From positions 186,001-250,000 of the forward strand of contig NZ_JAFEMV010000003.1 of the NCBI RefSeq assembly GCF_016892605.1: a DNA stretch of 64,000 nt. The letters are read 5' to 3'. Shown piece after piece: positions 1 to 7,366 of this stretch (its first letter is position 1; the number at the start of each line of letters is the position of its first letter). A model generated the notes under the pieces. That model was not told the DNA's origin, ran no database searches, and saw nothing but the letters and a program-made list of their open reading frames with translations. Both the position numbers and the translations under genes were made by a program. Origin of the DNA: Desemzia sp. RIT 804 (GTDB lineage Bacteria > Bacillota > Bacilli > Lactobacillales > Carnobacteriaceae).

Positions 1-291
1 TATAAAAATTACCATGATCAAAAGAACTAAAGTAATAATAGTAGAAACAAAAGCCGTAACTGATTTGAAGTTAAACCTGTTGATATAAAACAAATTGACA
101 CAACTGATCAGTGTACAAGCGATGATCGTAATAAAAATAGGGTTGATGGCTTGATCTGTCATCAAAATGACTGTCATTAGTATGATGCCAAAATTAAAAA
201 ATAAAGCTGTAAAAGACCTAGTCCCTTTTTCGCCGCCAACCACCTTCATCAGTACAAATAAAATGAGTGCTAATAAGATCAATACATTCAT
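1..291 (-). CDS. YibE/F family membrane protein, partial (3' end outside window)
   Basis: The gene starts with ATG at 291 on the minus strand and runs out of the window at base 1, leaving about 97 residues. They are almost wholly hydrophobic: an N-terminal helix (MNVLILLALILFVLMKVV), a short GGEKGTRSF turn, then further helices, as in the short second partner of YibE/F gene pairs. The ATG overlaps the TGA of the preceding gene in an ATGA junction, so the two are translationally coupled. YibE/F proteins are multi-pass membrane proteins of unknown transport role. The assignment rests mainly on the pairing with the upstream gene; the C-terminus cannot be checked. Confidence 0.75.
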   Translation of the reverse strand, partial: MNVLILLALILFVLMKVVGGEKGTRSFTALFFNFGIILMTVILMTDQAINPIFITIIACTLISCVNLFYINRFNFKSVTAFVSTIITLVLLIMVIFI

Positions 292-1403
292 TTGACAGCC
301 CTCCTTTTACGAATAAAATAAGTCGCTGTGTAAATACTAATGGGAATCGTCATTACGATCCCGATGCTGCCCACCAACGCTCTAGTCAATTCTAAAGATA
401 GGTTCATCGTTAAAGTATAATTCACTGCCATACCATTTTTTAAATAAAGAAGGATCATCGGGATACTCCCACTTACATAAGCAAAAAATAATACATTTGC
501 CATCGTTCCCATGATGTCTTTGCCTATTTCCCTACCAGAAGTCTTTAAATCTTTTAGCGAAATAGCGTTGTTCTTATCATTCAATTCATACAGCGAAGAA
601 GTGATCGTGATCGCAATATCCATTGCCGCTCCTAAAGACCCCACTAGAAGGCTGGCTAAAAATATGGATTGCGGATTCCTAGTGATAAACGCCATTTCTT
701 CATATCTAAGCCCTTCTCCAGCCGTCAAAGCTATTACGGCGTATGCTATCACTAGCGAAGAAAAGGTTCCAGCTAGAGTTGCAATAATGGCTGCATGAGT
801 CTTCTCGTTATTTCCGCTCACCAATAGTAATGAAAAGACCGTGAAGAAAATAACCAGCCCGCCGCAAATCAACCACAAATCGACATCTTCTAAACTAGTG
901 TAATAATTCATCGCGATAATCAAGACTAAGACGTTGACTACCAAACTGATGATTGAAAACAAGCCGCTTTTTCTCCCGATGAGTAGGACTATCAAGATGA
1001 AAAACCAGGCTGCTATCACAACATAAATATCACGTTTAGGTCCATCAATGCTCCCTGCTAAATTTGTCTCCTCATTCCTTTGGATCGTCACAAATACAAT
1101 ATCACCTACTTGAAATTCATGATCGGCCGCTCCAGATAATGAGTATTGATTCTCCAGTAAGATCTGTTGACCTTGTTGCTCGCCGTTTTTTATTTCTCCT
1201 ACTAACTGTTGTTGAAACAACTGATCTTTATTCTCAAATGAATCAATCGTTTCTTTTTCGTCTGTCATTGTTGCTTCTACAACTTTTGCTATCGGTTGTT
1301 CATATAAATAGAAATTGTTTTGCACAAACAATATAGACACAAGTATGCAGAATAAAATCATGCCGTATATAAAAATCGTTTTTTTCTTCCATTGAATATT
1401 CAA
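288..1403 (-). CDS. YibE/F family membrane protein
   Basis: This 371-residue protein has one N-terminal membrane segment (about residues 8-28), an outside domain of roughly 100 residues with a beta-rich region (EFQVGDIVFVTIQRN), and then six or so hydrophobic helices to the C-terminus, which is the YibE/F layout. I chose the TTG at 1403-1401 because a GGAGG (minus strand, 1415-1411) stands seven bases before it; a longer reading from 1472 would add a non-hydrophobic tail with no ribosome site. The SLVVGSLGAAMDIAI stretch is typical of the family. Function is not established; a transporter role is usually assumed. It is coupled to the next membrane gene. Confidence 0.8.
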   Translation of the reverse strand: MNIQWKKKTIFIYGMILFCILVSILFVQNNFYLYEQPIAKVVEATMTDEKETIDSFENKDQLFQQQLVGEIKNGEQQGQQILLENQYSLSGAADHEFQVGDIVFVTIQRNEETNLAGSIDGPKRDIYVVIAAWFFILIVLLIGRKSGLFSIISLVVNVLVLIIAMNYYTSLEDVDLWLICGGLVIFFTVFSLLLVSGNNEKTHAAIIATLAGTFSSLVIAYAVIALTAGEGLRYEEMAFITRNPQSIFLASLLVGSLGAAMDIAITITSSLYELNDKNNAISLKDLKTSGREIGKDIMGTMANVLFFAYVSGSIPMILLYLKNGMAVNYTLTMNLSLELTRALVGSIGIVMTIPISIYTATYFIRKRRAVK

Positions 1404-1472
1404 AGGTATGCCTCCATTGTAAAAACTGCTATTTGCCTCATTGTACCAAGCACCTGTATTGTAGCATATCAC

Positions 1473-1830
1473 TTTTCACAATTTAGGAGCAGTTTTTTTA
1501 TATGTTTATGAGGATTTCTAAGCTTCTGCTTCATTATTTGATGGTTCTCTTTACTTGTTGTATGATTATTTTGCAAAGAGATACCTCAAGAAACAAGTCT
1601 ACTGTGTTAATAGAACAGAATCCAAGAAAATAAAAAGGAGCGAATCACAATGAGTGTGTTTAGATAATTTGTATAAAGAAATGATTTTAGCGTTTAATCA
1701 ATAAATCTAAATAAATGCCTCTATTAAATTCATTTTTACATGAGTTTAGAGTTTAATAGAGGCATTATTCGTTATATCAGTTCGTTCCTAATTGTATTTA
1801 TAATAAAAGAAAACATTTCAATAGACTTAA
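1473..1830. other. Intergenic stretch without a convincing gene
   Basis: No gene is supported here. A good ribosome site (AAAAGGAG, near 1635) precedes an ATG at 1650 on the plus strand, but that frame stops after five codons (MSVFR), so it is either a gene-start remnant or chance. The only strong structure is the inverted repeat at 1714-1766, listed separately. Confidence 0.5.
1714..1766 (-). terminator. Perfect 15-bp inverted repeat, probable terminator
   Basis: The arms aatgcctctattaaa (1714-1728) and tttaatagaggcatt (1752-1766) are exact complements with a 23-base loop. On the minus strand the stem is followed by a T-rich stretch (TTATTTAGATTTATT), which suits termination of the nucleotidyltransferase gene ending at 1831. 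The large loop is unusual for an intrinsic terminator. Confidence 0.5.
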
Positions 1831-2646
1831 CTAACTATTTTCACCAAAATCATTATGCACAAATAAAGAAGAATATTTTTCAGTATTCATTTGCAAGTTT
1901 AAGTGGTTTGAAATATTTAAAACAGATTGAGGCACTTTTTCATTCATACACTCAACAAAATATGTAATGTCATCAAAGTTAACAGGTGTGAATCTCGTTA
2001 GTAAGTCTTTTTGGCTGTCGTTGAGTAAGCTTCTAAATCCCTCATATTTACTCCAGTCACCTAGATCATTTGGAATATTTCCTTTTTCTATCTGCCAAAG
2101 TGAAACAAGTATGTGTTTCATCATTAAAGTACAGTGCTCACAGTAGTTGTATTCTTTTCTGTTCCATCTTCTGTAAAGTTCGTGCAGGTAAGCAGTGTAT
2201 TTGTTCAAATAGTTGTTTAACTCTTCTTTATTTACTACAAATGCTTTTTCCATTGAGTCTTCTTTCAAACTAGCTAACAAGTTTTTCGAATCCTGAAGTA
2301 TCAAGATATCTTTAAACCAGACACTTGCCTTTAATTTTTCAGGATGATAGACAAAAAAGTCCAACTTTATAAATGTTGAGAAATGAACGACTGAATAAAA
2401 AGAACCTTTTGTTTCGATAAATACTGTTTGTGATTCAAAGTATTCCAGTAGTTCATTTAGTAGAATTACTTTTGATGCATCATCTGGAATAACAACTCTA
2501 AAATCAATATCAGAGAATTCATCCGCATTATTTACAGCAAGAGAGCCTCCTAGAAAAAACGCATGGATTTTTTTATTATGGATGCAAAAATCTTTCACTC
2601 TATTCAACAAACGCGCTCGTTCTTCAATTAAATTATTATTTCTCAT
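1831..2646 (-). CDS. Nucleotidyltransferase-fold protein
   Basis: The 271-residue product carries the pol-beta nucleotidyltransferase signature: GGS at residues 33-35 followed by SDIDFRV with the two metal-binding aspartates D46 and D48; a likely third carboxylate lies in IKLDFFVYHP near residue 115. The C-terminal half is helical and contains a CxxC-like YCEHC. The arrangement resembles aminoglycoside 6-adenylyltransferases and related 'minimal' nucleotidyltransferases, but no antibiotic specificity can be read from the sequence. The start has a GAGGGAG ribosome site. It stands alone, with its own terminator-like repeat downstream. Antibiotic modification, tRNA or protein AMPylation are all possible roles. 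Confidence 0.7.
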   Translation of the reverse strand: MRNNNLIEERARLLNRVKDFCIHNKKIHAFFLGGSLAVNNADEFSDIDFRVVIPDDASKVILLNELLEYFESQTVFIETKGSFYSVVHFSTFIKLDFFVYHPEKLKASVWFKDILILQDSKNLLASLKEDSMEKAFVVNKEELNNYLNKYTAYLHELYRRWNRKEYNYCEHCTLMMKHILVSLWQIEKGNIPNDLGDWSKYEGFRSLLNDSQKDLLTRFTPVNFDDITYFVECMNEKVPQSVLNISNHLNLQMNTEKYSSLFVHNDFGENS

Positions 2647-2783
2647 AGCTTTTCTCCCTCACTATAAACATTAAATAGCTGTATCTATATATTTTTTACC
2701 CGTATTCTTATTATTCCTGTCATTTTCTCCTAAAAATAACTTAAAATCAATAAATACTCCCCAAGCATTTTTTTGATAAAACA

Positions 2784-2815
2784 AAGACACCTTCCAACCA
2801 TTTGGAAAGTGTCTT
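2784..2815 (-). terminator. Terminator of the zinc operon
   Basis: The arms aagacaccttcca (2784-2796) and tggaaagtgtctt (2803-2815) form a 13-bp stem with one mismatch and a 6-base loop; TGTTTTATC follows on the minus strand. It lies 49 bases past the last gene of the zinc operon. Confidence 0.75.
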
Positions 2816-2863
2816 AAAGTTTTGGTTCACAATTGACAGCAACTAGCAACTCACAAAAAATCT

Positions 2864-2974
2864 CTATTTAGTCTTTCTCTTGGGCTCTTTGATAATTTTC
2901 AAAGCTCTTTTCTTTGTTCGGATATTCGAGCTTTTTAGTCTTCTATATGCACTTGCTAAGTCTTGTTTTTCCAA
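2864..2974 (-). CDS. 36-residue basic protein, putative metal homeostasis family
   Basis: A TTG start at 2974 opens 36 codons to a TAG at 2866-2864. The product begins MEKQDLASAYRRLKSSNI and is lysine/arginine rich (RTKKRALKIIK). An AGGAG at 2989-2985 overlaps the end of the preceding gene, so translation is probably coupled. The sequence resembles the short Lactobacillales proteins that I recall being annotated 'putative metal homeostasis protein'; this is from memory and was not searched. Its place as the last gene of a zinc-starvation operon fits that label. The mechanism is unknown; a basic helix that binds RNA or ribosomes is as likely as metal handling, since there is no Cys or His. Confidence 0.65.
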   Translation of the reverse strand: MEKQDLASAYRRLKSSNIRTKKRALKIIKEPKRKTK

Positions 2975-2987
2975 AATTCACTCTCTC

Positions 2988-3401
2988 CTAATTAATGTAG
3001 TAGTCTTCTTGACCTTCTTGACGAATTTCTATGATAAATTTATGAGGTAGACAGATGCTTGTTTGCCCATTTCGCTCAATCCAGCCTGTTCTTACTGCAA
3101 TTTGATCAGGACTGTTATCCTCTTTATCTCTGATTTTGCCGTCTTTTATTTCAATGATGTTGTACTGCCCTTCTGAAGGGTAATACGTTTTGGTCATATG
3201 CTCAGTATTATCTAAATCAAAGCGATCGACCTCTTCACCATTGATACTAATAATGGCGTAGCGAATATTCTCTTCAGGTATGGCTGCTTCTTTAACTGCA
3301 AAAACTAAAGCAGGTGAAAAAGAGATGAACACTAACAAAACCAAAATAATATAATCAAACGGCTTTAACATCTTTAAATACTTTCGTAGATTTTTTTTCA
3401 T
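2988..3401 (-). CDS. Membrane-anchored NusG domain II protein
   Basis: The 137 residues comprise a basic N-terminus, one membrane segment (about 17-36, DYIILVLLVFISFSPALVFA) and an outside domain of about 95 residues with the NusG domain II pattern: YAIISINGEEVDRFDL, YNIIEIKDGKIR, VRTGWIERNGQTSICLPHK. Such proteins occur widely in Firmicutes with no known activity and no NusG transcription function. Here it sits 22 bases after rpsN and runs into the 36-residue gene, placing it in the zinc-starvation unit. Whether it has a metal-related role is inference from context only. Confidence 0.8.
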   Translation of the reverse strand: MKKNLRKYLKMLKPFDYIILVLLVFISFSPALVFAVKEAAIPEENIRYAIISINGEEVDRFDLDNTEHMTKTYYPSEGQYNIIEIKDGKIRDKEDNSPDQIAVRTGWIERNGQTSICLPHKFIIEIRQEGQEDYYIN

Positions 3402-3423
3402 CCTTTTTCCTCGGCTGTCTCTC

Positions 3424-3693
3424 TTACCAACTAGCCTTTTTCACTCCGGGAATCTGACCTTTATGCGCATATTCTCTAAAGTTGACACGAGACATCCCAA
3501 ATTTACGCATATAGCCTCTCGGACGACCATCTAAAGCATCTCTGTTGTGCAGACGGTTTGGATTAGAGTCTTTTGGTAATTCAGCTAAGGCTTGATAATC
3601 CCCAGCTTCTTTTAGCATTCTTCTCTTTTCTGCATACTTTTCTACCATTTCTATTTGCTTTTTGTGTTTAGCGATCTTAGATTTCTTAGCCAT
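3424..3693 (-). CDS. rpsN: Ribosomal protein S14, zinc-independent paralogue
   Basis: This is the 89-residue long form of uS14 ([20 protein letters not shown] ... [20 protein letters not shown]). It contains no cysteine, so it lacks the zinc ribbon of the 61-residue housekeeping form. In Bacillus and relatives this C-minus paralogue replaces the zinc form on ribosomes when zinc is scarce, freeing zinc and keeping translation going. Its position after adcA and rpmG and downstream of a Zur-controlled promoter agrees with this. The ribosome site GAAGGAGAG lies just before the ATG. Confidence 0.93.
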   Translation of the reverse strand: MAKKSKIAKHKKQIEMVEKYAEKRRMLKEAGDYQALAELPKDSNPNRLHNRDALDGRPRGYMRKFGMSRVNFREYAHKGQIPGVKKASW

Positions 3694-3720
3694 CCTGCTT
3701 CTCTCCTTCTTGAATCCATA

Positions 3721-3870
3721 TTATTTCGTTTCTCTAAAAAGTGCTTTTCTTCTAAGTTTAGGCGAATATTTTTTTAACTCTAATCGATCCGGGTTGTTTC
3801 GTTTGTTTTTACTGGTTATATAGATACGTTCTTTCGTTTCTGTACATTCTAACATAATATTTTGTCTCAT
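3721..3870 (-). CDS. rpmG: Ribosomal protein L33, zinc-independent paralogue
   Basis: The 49-residue product starts [20 protein letters not shown] and ends [15 protein letters not shown]. The zinc form of L33 has two CxxC pairs; here the first pair is reduced to CTET and the second is replaced by SPKL, so it cannot hold zinc. I chose the ATG at 3870, preceded by GAGAGGAG, over an in-frame ATG 15 codons upstream that gives a non-homologous leader. It works in the 50S subunit and belongs to the zinc-sparing response with rpsN. A promoter-like sequence lies upstream at 3924-3951, so it may also be transcribed apart from adcA. Confidence 0.92.
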   Translation of the reverse strand: MRQNIMLECTETKERIYITSKNKRNNPDRLELKKYSPKLRRKALFRETK

Positions 3871-3923
3871 ATTTTTTTCTCCTCTCACTTTATCTTCGTT
3901 AATAGGCTCGCTCATTACTTTTT

Positions 3924-3951
3924 ATACTATTACCGTTTTTTCCATCAGTAA
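3924..3951 (-). promoter_or_regulatory. Possible internal promoter before rpmG
   Basis: On the minus strand TTACTG (3951-3946) and TAGTAT (3929-3924) stand 16 bases apart, upstream of the rpmG ribosome site. The match to consensus is moderate. A GTAAT near it recalls half a Zur box, but no full box is present. Confidence 0.35.
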
Positions 3952-3985
3952 TTCGCTAATTTTTTTTGAAAAAGCTGCTCAACCT

Positions 3986-5239
3986 TTAGTGAATGCTGAG
4001 TTTTAAAGCTTCAAGGTTTTTACGCATTAATGTTAAGTAATCTATACCCTCATCTTGCATCTCTTGAGTAATGCCTTCAAGGTCGTATAGCACTTCCACC
4101 TCTGTGCCGGTTTCTTGAGCTACCGCTTGAGCAATTGAAGAATTAGCCCCTTGTTGATAATAAATCACGGATAAATTATATTCTTTCACTAATTCCGCTA
4201 TTTCAGCAATCCGGGAAGGGCTAGGCTCAACCTCAGTAGAAAGTCCGCCGATAGCAAGTTGTTCTAAATCATACCGTTGGGCAATGTATCCAAAGGCTTG
4301 ATGTTGAACGACAAAAACGCGATTTTCTGCTGAAGAGAAAGCTGCTTCATATTCTTCATCTAGTTTTTGCAGTTCTTCATTAAAGGTCTGAGCATTTTCT
4401 TCGTAATACTCTTCCCCTTCAGGATCAGCTTGTATCAAGGCTTCTTTGATCGTATTCACTTGATCTTGGGCCAGTACAGGATCCAACCAGACATGGGGAT
4501 CTAGTCCCTCATGATTGTCAATAACTACCTCAATATCTTGGGATTGGGCTTGCTGTTTCCCTAGTTTATCGTAAAGAACAGCCTTCACTTTAAAATCCTC
4601 ACCTGTTGTTTTGTATTCAAATGCGGCTGTTTTTTGATCTGCAACAGCCATCCATTTTCCTACGTTAGATTGTATATACCATTGCACATTACCAGAATCT
4701 GTATATTCCTCAATTTGAGCTACAAGCTGTACAACATCACCCGTGTGATAATGATCTGATAGACCTTTAACCTCAATAGCTTCAGGTACATTTTCCTCTT
4801 CTTCAAGAATGTCCCCATCGTTTTCAGCGATAGTCGAGCTTTGCTCAGTATCATGAGTCTTGGACTGAATAAATTCGTCGTTGTCAGCTGAACGCACTAC
4901 TATCAACTCTTCACTATCAAGCGTGTTCATTAGACTACCAACCCAGGTTTCCATTTGTCCGCTGCTGTAAACAAACATGTCTGCATCATTTATCGCCGCC
5001 ACGTTCTGGGCACTTGGTTCAAATCCATGTACATCCGTACCGGCTGGAATCATCATGGATACATCTGCACGATCACCAGCTATTTCTTTTGTAAATTCAT
5101 ACATCGGATAAAAAGTTGTAACAATCGATAATTTTGCATTCTCGGTCGCTTCATCTCCGCTTTGTTCTTGTCCGCAAGCAGAAAGAGCAGCTCCTGTCGT
5201 TAAAAAGAATAGGATAAGAGCAAACCACTTTTTCTTCAT
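3986..5239 (-). CDS. adcA: Zinc ABC transporter substrate-binding lipoprotein with inserted Ig-like domain
   Basis: The 417-residue protein begins with a lipoprotein signal (LSAC, C22) and has the ZnuA/AdcA cluster 9 fold. Expected zinc ligands are visible: H71 in TDVHGFEPS, H249 in LDPHVWLDP, H313 in VVQHQAFGY and D386 in VLYDLEGIT. Between the first two, where other family members have a His-rich loop, there is an acidic linker (about 121-155) and then an inserted beta-rich domain (about 156-242) opening EVKGLSDHYHTGD. The same domain forms the body of the neighbouring lipoprotein. Start at 5239 has a GGAGGAAGAG site; a longer frame has no signal peptide. No ATPase or permease gene is nearby, so it must use a transporter encoded elsewhere. 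Confidence 0.92.
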   Translation of the reverse strand: MKKKWFALILFFLTTGAALSACGQEQSGDEATENAKLSIVTTFYPMYEFTKEIAGDRADVSMMIPAGTDVHGFEPSAQNVAAINDADMFVYSSGQMETWVGSLMNTLDSEELIVVRSADNDEFIQSKTHDTEQSSTIAENDGDILEEEENVPEAIEVKGLSDHYHTGDVVQLVAQIEEYTDSGNVQWYIQSNVGKWMAVADQKTAAFEYKTTGEDFKVKAVLYDKLGKQQAQSQDIEVVIDNHEGLDPHVWLDPVLAQDQVNTIKEALIQADPEGEEYYEENAQTFNEELQKLDEEYEAAFSSAENRVFVVQHQAFGYIAQRYDLEQLAIGGLSTEVEPSPSRIAEIAELVKEYNLSVIYYQQGANSSIAQAVAQETGTEVEVLYDLEGITQEMQDEGIDYLTLMRKNLEALKLSIH

Positions 5240-5311
5240 TTCTTCTCTTCCTCCTAAAAAGTCATCTGCTAAATGCATAAGCAAACAGCAAAAGGCTCAT
5301 TGATTTCATTT

Positions 5312-5347
5312 TAGGATAACTAAATACAATTCTGTTTAGTTATCCTA
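5312..5347. repeat. 13-bp perfect hairpin between lipoprotein gene and adcA
   Basis: taggataactaaa (5312-5324) and tttagttatccta (5335-5347) are exact complements with a 10-base loop. Neither strand shows a T-tract directly after it. In the minus-strand transcript it would fold in the spacer between the two genes and could set their relative expression by processing or partial termination. Confidence 0.6.
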
Positions 5348-5387
5348 CTCTATTTGTTCATTTTAAAAAATACCCATCAGTCATTTT

Positions 5388-5885
5388 TTATTCTTCGTCG
5401 CTTTCTTCGCCATGATCATGGTGTTCTTCTTCATGATCGTGATTGTGGTCATCTTCATCGTGATGATCGTTAATAGTAATTTTTACAGGTTCAGACTCCG
5501 CATAAATTTCATCACTTTCATCTACTAAAGCAGCTTTAATTTCTACGCTGTCCGTTGTTGCTTCCCCAATAAAATCTTGTGTTTGTTGGCCAGCTGCTAC
5601 TTCCCATTCAGCCTCTTCGCTTTCTCTTGTATACCAGTGCCAGTGAAGAGTTTCATCCTCGTTCTCAGAGGTTGCAGATAGTTCGATTGTATCGCCAGTA
5701 TGATAATGATCGGCTAAACCTTCAATCTCAATATTTCCGACATCCTTTTGCATTTGGCTTTCTTCTGTCACTTGCTCGCTTGAGCTTATTAAACTTTCTT
5801 GATTTGAAGCTGCCTCTTCGCCACAAGCTGCTAATACTGTGCTGATTGCCAATAAAGCTATGTATTGACCTATTCTTTTCTTCAT
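5388..5885 (-). CDS. His-rich lipoprotein with DHYHTGD domain, probable zinc binder
   Basis: The 165-residue product has a lipoprotein signal (STVLAAC, C21), a Ser/Glu-rich spacer, one beta-rich domain of about 90 residues beginning IEIEGLADHYHTGD (residue 52 on), and a tail of alternating His, Asp and Glu (about 140-165) that looks made for binding zinc. The domain matches the insert in AdcA closely over its full length, including DHYHTGD, a W(Y) core and a terminal VxITIxDH. It is the first gene behind the Zur-type promoter. The likely role is to capture zinc outside the cell and pass it to AdcA; this is inference from domain sharing and order, as no known family was recognised. Confidence 0.8.
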   Translation of the reverse strand: MKKRIGQYIALLAISTVLAACGEEAASNQESLISSSEQVTEESQMQKDVGNIEIEGLADHYHTGDTIELSATSENEDETLHWHWYTRESEEAEWEVAAGQQTQDFIGEATTDSVEIKAALVDESDEIYAESEPVKITINDHHDEDDHNHDHEEEHHDHGEESDEE

Positions 5886-5905
5886 ATCTTTCTTCCTCCT
5901 TTTAA

Positions 5906-5928
5906 TAAATCGTAATTGTTACGTTTTA
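5906..5928 (-). promoter_or_regulatory. Zur-type box overlapping the transcription start
   Basis: The sequence AAATCGTAAT-TG-TTACGTTTT fits the Bacillus Zur consensus (AAATCGTAATNATTACGATTT) with the two half sites CGTAA/TTACG intact. It lies just after the -10 at 5930-5935, covering the expected start point, which is a repressing position. Confidence 0.8.
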
Positions 5929-5929
5929 G

Positions 5930-5958
5930 ATATTAGCATTCAAAGAAAACCCTGTCAA
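5930..5958 (-). promoter_or_regulatory. Promoter of the zinc operon
   Basis: On the minus strand TTGACA (5958-5953) and TAATAT (5935-5930) are separated by exactly 17 bases, close to the sigma-A consensus. It drives the His-rich lipoprotein gene and probably everything to 2864. Confidence 0.85.
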
Positions 5959-5972
5959 GAAATTTCCGCACT

Positions 5973-5995
5973 TATTTCGAAATGATTACGTTTTA
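5973..5995 (-). promoter_or_regulatory. Second Zur-type box upstream of the promoter
   Basis: The plus-strand sequence TTTCGAAATGATTACGTTTT at 5975-5994 keeps the ATGATTACG half of a Zur box and a diverged TTCGAAAT half. It lies 14 bases upstream of the -35, so the promoter is bracketed. It abuts the predicted 3' end of the group II intron. Confidence 0.6.
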
Positions 5996-6038
5996 ACGAT
6001 CGAGTAGGAGATAAATAATTAATTTATCGTCCTCTCAC

Positions 6039-6072
6039 ACCACCGTACATACCGTTCGGTATACGACGGTTC
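6039..6072 (-). ncRNA. Group II intron domain V
   Basis: The 34-base hairpin (minus strand) starts GAACCGTCGTATACCGAA and returns CGGTATGTACGGTGGT. The two stem segments, the GAA(C) tetraloop and the internal bulge are those of domain V, the catalytic core. Domain VI follows at once (GTGTGAGAGGACGATAAAT). Confidence 0.88.
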
Positions 6073-6076
6073 AATT

Positions 6077-7366
6077 TTATATAACATGCTTTTGTTTTAA
6101 ATAGTAACTATCTGGAGATACTAGACCTTTATAGGCTAGTATCTTATTGATTACTGTCGTTGTCATTACCCAGGACTGGGCTATTCGAGCAGTTCCTTTG
6201 GAACTGTGACTGTTCACATAAGCATTGTAGTCGCTCATCCCTAGTTTAGTGAGTGCTTTCCTTCGATTCTTGGCTGTTTTCCATTGGTGCCAGATACACA
6301 TCCTCAGACGATAACGAAGATGACTCGCTATTTTCTTGAGTTTCGTATGCATATCTCCTATTTTGAAATAGTTCACCCATCCTCTGATGTCTTGATTCAG
6401 TCTAACGATACGGTAAGCCATATCAATTCCCCAGCTTTTCTTGCTTAGCTGATGAAGCTTATATTTAAACGTCTCGATTGATATGGCATGGGGCTTTGCT
6501 TGATAGCCTTTGCCTGCTCTCGACCAATAGAATCCAAATCCCAAAAATTTAAAAGTTGGGTCACTTGGTTTAATGACTTTCGATTTAGTCGTATTAACAG
6601 TTAAACCCAGAGTTTCCTCAATATATCGTGTAACCGAACGCATCACGCGTCTCGCTGCGAATTCGCTTTTAACGAAGATAATACAGTCATCTGCGTATCG
6701 CACGAAACGCAGACCTCTTTTCTCTAGTTCTTGGTCGAGATCATTTAAAAGGATATTACTCAATAACGGCGAAAGGTTCCCCCCTTGGGGGGTGCCTACT
6801 GGGCTTTTCTCATATTCTCCGTTCACCATAATGCCACTCACCAGATATTTCCGAATAAGTGATATTACATCACCGTCGGTTATTTTCCGAGAAACCAGAT
6901 TCATCAGTCGATCATGGTTAACTGTATCAAAGAACTTCTCTAAATCAATGTCGACAATCCAATGGTACCCTTCATTCATGTCTCTTAGCCCTTGCGCTAT
7001 AGCCATATGAGCGTTACGGTTTGGCCGAAATCCATAACTACTGTTGTGGAAGTGTTCGTCAAAAATAGGTGTGATAACTTGCGCAATTGCTTGTTGAATA
7101 ACCCGGTCAATAACTGTCGGTATCCCCAATAGTCTGACCCCACCCGATGGTTTAGGTAATTCTACTCTTCTGACGGGTTTAGGTTGGTAATTCCGTTCGC
7201 GAATGGTCTGAATAAGTTCTTCTTTATGCTGACGAAGATATTCTTTAGCCTCTTCGATAGTCATACCATCAATGCCTGCGGCACCTTTGTTCCGTTCCAC
7301 TTGTCGAAAGGCTTCGTTTAAATTATTTCTGGATAGGATTCTATCCAATGTCCTGTTTTCATGCAT
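6077..7366 (-). CDS. ltrA: Group II intron reverse transcriptase/maturase
   Basis: The 429-residue protein has the reverse transcriptase blocks in order: RT1 with RRVELPKPSGGVRLLGIP, RT3 HWIVDIDLEKFFDTVNHD, RT4 SPVGTPQGGNLSPLLSNI, the catalytic RYADDCIIF in RT5, and the maturase (thumb/X) region with GWVNYFKIGD. It ends soon after domain X and has no HNH endonuclease, as in the shorter bacterial classes (such as C or D). It would splice the intron RNA and copy it into DNA. The ATG at 7366 is preceded by AAAAGGAG. No frameshift or stop disturbs it. Which class it belongs to would need a tree; the insertion site points to IIC. Confidence 0.95.
   Translation of the reverse strand: MHENRTLDRILSRNNLNEAFRQVERNKGAAGIDGMTIEEAKEYLRQHKEELIQTIRERNYQPKPVRRVELPKPSGGVRLLGIPTVIDRVIQQAIAQVITPIFDEHFHNSSYGFRPNRNAHMAIAQGLRDMNEGYHWIVDIDLEKFFDTVNHDRLMNLVSRKITDGDVISLIRKYLVSGIMVNGEYEKSPVGTPQGGNLSPLLSNILLNDLDQELEKRGLRFVRYADDCIIFVKSEFAARRVMRSVTRYIEETLGLTVNTTKSKVIKPSDPTFKFLGFGFYWSRAGKGYQAKPHAISIETFKYKLHQLSKKSWGIDMAYRIVRLNQDIRGWVNYFKIGDMHTKLKKIASHLRYRLRMCIWHQWKTAKNRRKALTKLGMSDYNAYVNSHSSKGTARIAQSWVMTTTVINKILAYKGLVSPDSYYLKQKHVI

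Noticed and set aside
1635-1668. Good ribosome site followed by an ATG
   Set aside because: The frame stops after five codons and nothing continues in another frame; at most a relic of a gene start.
3924-3960. Possible Zur box before rpmG
   Set aside because: Only one half (GTAAT) resembles the consensus; the other half is absent.
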